Shown here piece by piece: positions 59,788 to 64,000 of a stretch of 64,000 nucleotides of DNA. The first letter of the stretch is position 1, and every line of letters starts with the position of its first letter. The notes under the pieces were generated by a model that was not told the DNA's origin, did not search any database, and saw only the letters and a program-made list of their open reading frames with translations. This stretch comes from Poecilobothrus nobilitatus (lineage: Eukaryota; Arthropoda; Insecta; Diptera; Dolichopodidae), in contig OX352772.1 in the NCBI GenBank assembly GCA_947095535.1, positions 275,910,336 through 275,974,335 on the forward strand, in the 5' to 3' direction. The position numbers were made by a program, and so were the translations under genes.

Positions 59788-60339
59788 AAGAATTTAGCAG
59801 ACAAATCAAAATACACTCTGAATTGGAACTCCTCTTTATTTTTGAATTTTTGATGCTTTTAATATAATATTAAAGTACATACATTTATATTATGTATTAT
59901 TATAATATAACATTACATTTCACGCATTATATTGTACACTTAACAATATATTAAATTTAAAAAAAAAAAAATTCTAAATCAAGAAAAACACTTTAATTTT
60001 CTTCTGGTTTTTCACAAGAGAAGTAATAAAAATTAAAAAAACAAAAGTAATCAAAAGTATATGTAATCTTGGTTAGAGGTGGTACAAAGTATAGACATGA
60101 TAAAATATTATTGTATGTATAAATATATATTTACTTGTCTATTTTTGTTTACATTACTAACTACTATTATACTAACTATACTCTACTTTTTCTTTAACTT
60201 TTTTCTTTCTTTTTTTTTTGTTATTTATTTTTATTAAATGACGATGGACGTTACTTACTTTGATGGTTTATAGTCTCAATACTTAATTTTAACTTTGTTT
60301 GTTTCGATTTTGTTTGGTCATTGTAGTTGTTGTTTTTTA

Positions 60340-60730
60340 GCACATATTCAAAAAATTTTGAAAAAATGTGTTTATGAGTTTCAGTCTGTTTGTCCGTCTT
60401 TCTGGGTGTTTACAACACTTCTACACCGCTTGAAATAAAGCAATTAAATTTTAACTACGGATACTACGTGAAACTCAATTTTTGCAAAAATTTGGACCCC
60501 TTCTATCTTTCAAACGGTTTAACCTAGAAGCTTGAAATTTAGAGGAGTTCAGGAAATATTTTTGTGTCGCCTCCCCGTTTAGGAGCTGTAAGGGGTGAAA
60601 AACTGAAAATTCTATATTTTTAAACACCTGTAACTTAGGCTGGGCACCTGTTAAAATTTTTTTGAAATAGTATACAAAAATTAAAGTTCCAACATTATAT
60701 TATTGTTTGTGTTAGTAATTTTTCTTAATA
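60340..60730. repeat. Unclassified transposon fragment
   Basis: GC-richer than its surroundings: GTCTGTTTGTCCGTCTTTCT, CTATCTTTCAAACGGTTTAA, CCTCCCCGTTTAGGAGCTGT. The right part (CACCTGTAACTTAGGCTGGG from 60,625 to about 60,705) aligns with 3,236-3,305, so the sequence is dispersed. No ORF remains and the ends are unknown. Confidence 0.6.
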
Positions 60731-61418
60731 ATATAGGGTTACCTTATAATTGACGAATGTGGGATTTTATTTTTCTCAATTTTTTATTGTTTTCATAATT
60801 TGTATTTATAAAATACGTAATTTATATTATTATAAATTTATTTTTCAATATATCTACTATTTACTCTAGGCTTATTATGGAATATTTTTTAATTTTGAAA
60901 ATTTGCTTTTTTGAAAACTCTCTTTCCATTACTAGTTTTTTGATTGTCTTTTATAAGTTCATGCACATATAGTATCTATTAAGAAACTTTTCTTTTTCAT
61001 TAATTTTTATATTTATTTAATGTTTAAAAGATAGATACATGGTGTCCCCGAACATATGACAACTATATAATAAATATTATGGTTATAAATGAATTAAAAA
61101 TGTTGTTAAAAATTTTTTAAAATGAAACTGGAGTATAGAGTAAATCATTTAATAATTCTCAAAATATGAAAGCTTTTTAGAAGCTATATACTAACTATAG
61201 GTAAATAAACTATGTAGATTGTAATAATAAAGAAAGAGTTCTGGCGTGCGCTATTGCTGTGAAATTCTTAGACTCATGGTATCTTAAAAACTGTTTTGAG
61301 ATTGAACCCCTTCTCCAGTTCTTGCCATTTTTTAATATTTATTTTGAATTTTTCTAACACCTGTTACCATGTTTCTATTGCAGAAAATGCTATTTTTATA
61401 CATATATATATATATACT
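60731..61418. other. AT-rich spacer
   Basis: GGCGTGCGCTATTGCTGTGA near 61,242 weakly resembles 51,281. TACATGGTGTCCCCGAACAT at about 61,035 looks like a transposon end, but no partner was found. Confidence 0.45.
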
Positions 61419-61429
61419 ATGTATTTATT
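61419..61429. repeat. Left 11-bp target-site duplication of SINE
   Basis: ATGTATTTATT, matched exactly at 61,625-61,635. Confidence 0.85.
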
Positions 61430-61624
61430 TTTTTTTATTTTTTTATTGCATTTCTCTGCCACATAAATGTGGACAGGAAATTACACAGCCTTTTCTGTTC
61501 AGGCCTGGCTGTACATGTCGTAAGGGGGAATAACTCTTACGACGTGTGTGGGATTCGAAGCCACACTTCCTCGGTATTTACAGCGTATTTTATACGCTTT
61601 TACCCACTAGGCCACCGAAGCCCC
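61430..61624 (-). mobile_element. tRNA-derived SINE, copy 2 (full length)
   Basis: On the minus strand it begins GGGGCTTCGGTGGCCTAGTG. The A box TGGCCTAGTGGGT (61,602-61,613) and B box GCTTCGAATCCC (61,551-61,562) form the internal RNA polymerase III promoter of a tRNA-like head. The body ACGTCGTAAGAGTTATTCCC..CTGTGTAATTTCCTGTCCAC and GCAGAGAAATGCAAT match copy 1 at 2,899. An A-rich tail (T-rich at 61,430-61,446) ends it. Exact 11-bp target duplications on both sides show a complete, fairly recent insertion. The tRNA of origin is not determined, and the head is not a functional tRNA gene. Confidence 0.93.
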
Positions 61625-61635
61625 ATGTATTTATT
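61625..61635. repeat. Right 11-bp target-site duplication of SINE
   Basis: ATGTATTTATT directly after the SINE head; exact partner at 61,419-61,429. Confidence 0.85.
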
Positions 61636-64000
61636 ATAAGTGTATAAAAATAAATTATACAGTAAAAAAAAAAAGAAAGCATATTAATAATATAAATATG
61701 GAATAGAATATTTTTCGTAATTTTTTGTTTTATTTTTTGGAATTTGGAAAATGAAACAGAAATAAATTAGATGTATCTGTATCAAAAAAAAAAACCTGAA
61801 GTAATAAAGAAAAAGAAAATTTTTCTTTTATAATATTTTCTTTTTATTAGAAAAAAAAGTAGTATGTGTTGGTCTAAAGAAGGAAATTGGTACTTAAACA
61901 GGAGTTTCAATTTTATTTTCCTTATTGTTATTTGTTACTGTTGTTGTTACTGAAACTAAACTATACAAGAAAAGTGGATTTGATTGTAGAGGAGAATGAT
62001 GAAAAATATACTTTATACTTATTAAGTTATTATATGGTTTTATATTGTATATAATGTGATCTCTCTTAAAGAAAGAAAAAAATATGTATTTCGTTTTGTT
62101 TTATTTTACCTACTTTTAAATATATAATAATAATAATAATTTTATTGTTATTTTCATCTTTATTTCGGTTTTTTCGTTTTTACCTCATATTTTGTTTTTC
62201 TTCCTGTCATTTTGATTTAAGTATTATTTTTCAAAAAAAATGATAAATTATGTTTTTTAGAATTTCTAAAGTTTTTAATTCTTTTTCCTTTTTTTTTATT
62301 TTGCTTCGCTTAAAAAAAATTGATAAAATAAAATAAAAGACGCCGAGAGTTGAAGGATATGTCGTGTTATGGTTCAAGTAAAAATTATACTTTGAATTGA
62401 ATCAAAATTAAAAAAAATAAACACAATTCCGACCATCACACGTAATTCGCTTCGTGCAACTATTTTTCGTCTAAAATGAAACATATAAGTGGCAATTGTA
62501 GCAAATCGAAAAATACAAATTTTATTTATTTAAAATAAACTTTATTATTATTAAAAGTTGAAAACATATTTAATTAAAATATGTTTTTAATTTTTGTTGC
62601 TTGAGAAATAAATTTTAAACCAACAGACCATCAGCAACAAAAAACGGCAATTTTTTGGTTGGACGTCGATGGTCATAATATTGTGAGTAAACACAATGTT
62701 TTAATTTTTTAGTCGTGAATTTTTCGTCGATAGTCTGAATGTTTATTACTTTAGTTAAAAAAAAACAAAAATGCTTTAGATAATTTTATATATGAAATTA
62801 TACATTAGTATTTCATAATTTTTAGTAGTGTTGCCGTTTATTATACTATTATATAATATTATTTTTATATCGAGCTTATTGATTTTTTTTCTTCGGTTCT
62901 TAAAGTGTATGATATAATTTTGTTGTGCTTTGAATTTTTTCATAATTTTTTCTTATTTTTTTTTATTTAATAAAAACAAAATTTAGATGTAAGATTTCAA
63001 TATCTCACCAAATTTAAAAAAATAATCATTACATCAAATTAAATATAAAATAAATTTATATACAACATTATATAATATTAATTTATAAATTAATTATATA
63101 ATTATAAAATAAAACTTTAATTTTTAATTAATTTATAATATATTTACACATATACTTTTGTACTTAAATTTAAATTTTGTTAAGAAATTAAATTAAATAA
63201 ACTAAAAAATTCCTATTAATTTATAATAAATATTTAAAAAAAAAAATTTATCTATAAAATATGTTAAGAAAATCAGCATTTCTGTTTATTCTGTTTTTTT
63301 AATTTTGGTTTATGAAATTATAGCGATACATAAATCAGACTATCCAAGTAAAATTTTTTAATAAAAACTAGAAAAACTTAAACTTTTCTACTTTTTTTTT
63401 ATAGTAGAAAATCAATTTTATAAATTTGTGAATCGATATTCGGCTCTTTGAAGAACTAAGTGCAATAATTCTTCATTATGAAACAAATTATTTTTCACAG
63501 ATATAATATGTTTCATTCGTTTTTTATTTGAGATCTGTCAGAAAAAAAAAACTGTATTCAATTTACGGTATCGCTATAATTTCAAAATTTATTTAATAAT
63601 TTCGTTAATTATTATAATAATAAAAAAAAATAAAATATTAAATATTCTTCACTATCATAAAATTATTTAAAAAAAAAATAGAATAAAGTTTAATGAAATA
63701 AAAAACAAAAAATTTAAATTAAATAAAAAAAGAAAAACATGAAAACAAAATTGTATTTAAACAGTTCTAAATGATAAACAAAAATTAATTTAAATTTAAA
63801 AAATAATAAACGAAGATAAATAAATAAGAATAAGAATAACAAAAATAAAATTTTAAATTTGTTAAAAAGAGTTGGCTATTATTAATTTTTTTTTTAAATG
63901 TTTTAATATTTTGTTTTGTAAATTATATAGTACCTATTTAACTTTTTCATTCCACTTAATTCATTTATACTTTATTTAGGAAAGAAAAAAAAATTAATAT
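61636..64000. other. AT-rich DNA to the window end, no gene seen
   Basis: Low complexity. Bases 62,340-62,500 and 62,620-62,740 are more complex (CGCCGAGAGTTGAAGGATAT, GGTTGGACGTCGATGGTCAT) but short and without open frames or matches elsewhere in the window. Confidence 0.5.

Noticed and set aside
1..64000. CRISPR arrays, rRNA, bacterial-type genes or endosymbiont inserts
   Set aside because: None of the repeats has CRISPR geometry, and all recognisable proteins are of animal transposon or low-complexity host type.

Overview
The window looks like intergenic and gene-flanking DNA from an insect, most probably a fly (Diptera). It is very AT-rich, full of homopolymer A/T runs and microsatellites, and carries reverse-transcriptase fragments of animal non-LTR and Ty3/gypsy retrotransposons. 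Its rolling-circle-like repeats contain a GGAC-repeat / conserved core / TA-repeat block that I recognise from dipteran mini-me and DINE-1-type elements. No bacterial-style operons, rRNA, functional tRNA genes or CRISPR arrays are visible.

Only one convincing host gene is present: an uninterrupted 1,321-codon reading frame at 14,755-18,720 (+). It encodes a low-complexity Gln/His/Ser/Asn-rich protein with three more complex islands: a segment around residues 363-407, a basic cluster at 543-555 and a Cys-rich motif at 797-817. I do not recognise the family. Its leader (about 13.2-14.75 kb) has splice-acceptor-like sites and a short upstream frame that overlaps the main start.

Layout: 1-891, 3' part of a LINE reverse-transcriptase ORF; 1,038-2,453 and 4,067-5,770, two tail-to-tail copies of a helentron-like (DINE/HINE-like) element with about 147-bp tandem monomers, enclosing a tRNA-derived SINE, a 42-bp palindrome and other repeat scraps; 6,430-6,512, a LINE RNase H relic; 8,641-11,558, a nested cluster (TIR element with an 8-bp target duplication, split by a LINE, itself split by a foldback-type MITE); 14,755-18,720, the host gene; 22.3-24.17 kb, two LINE relics in opposite orientation; 26,105-28,137, helentron-like copy 3; 31,891-32,362, a fresh 228-bp tandem duplication; 35,481-36,522, helentron-like copy 4 with a different monomer; 38.2-39.2 kb, a minisatellite and a LINE relic; 43,437-43,904, a second helentron-like family; 48.9-50.3 kb, an interrupted dispersed repeat; 51.76-54.0 kb, LINE and gypsy pol relics; 60.3-60.7 kb, a repeat fragment; 61,430-61,624, a full-length SINE with perfect 11-bp target duplications. 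The rest is featureless AT-rich DNA.

Most other open frames are either in-frame read-through of the 147-bp monomers or chance ORFs in low-complexity DNA and are not annotated as genes. No new enzymatic system was found. The strongest leads are the unclassified 1,321-residue protein, the helentron-like family with its two monomer types, and the three-level nested transposon.
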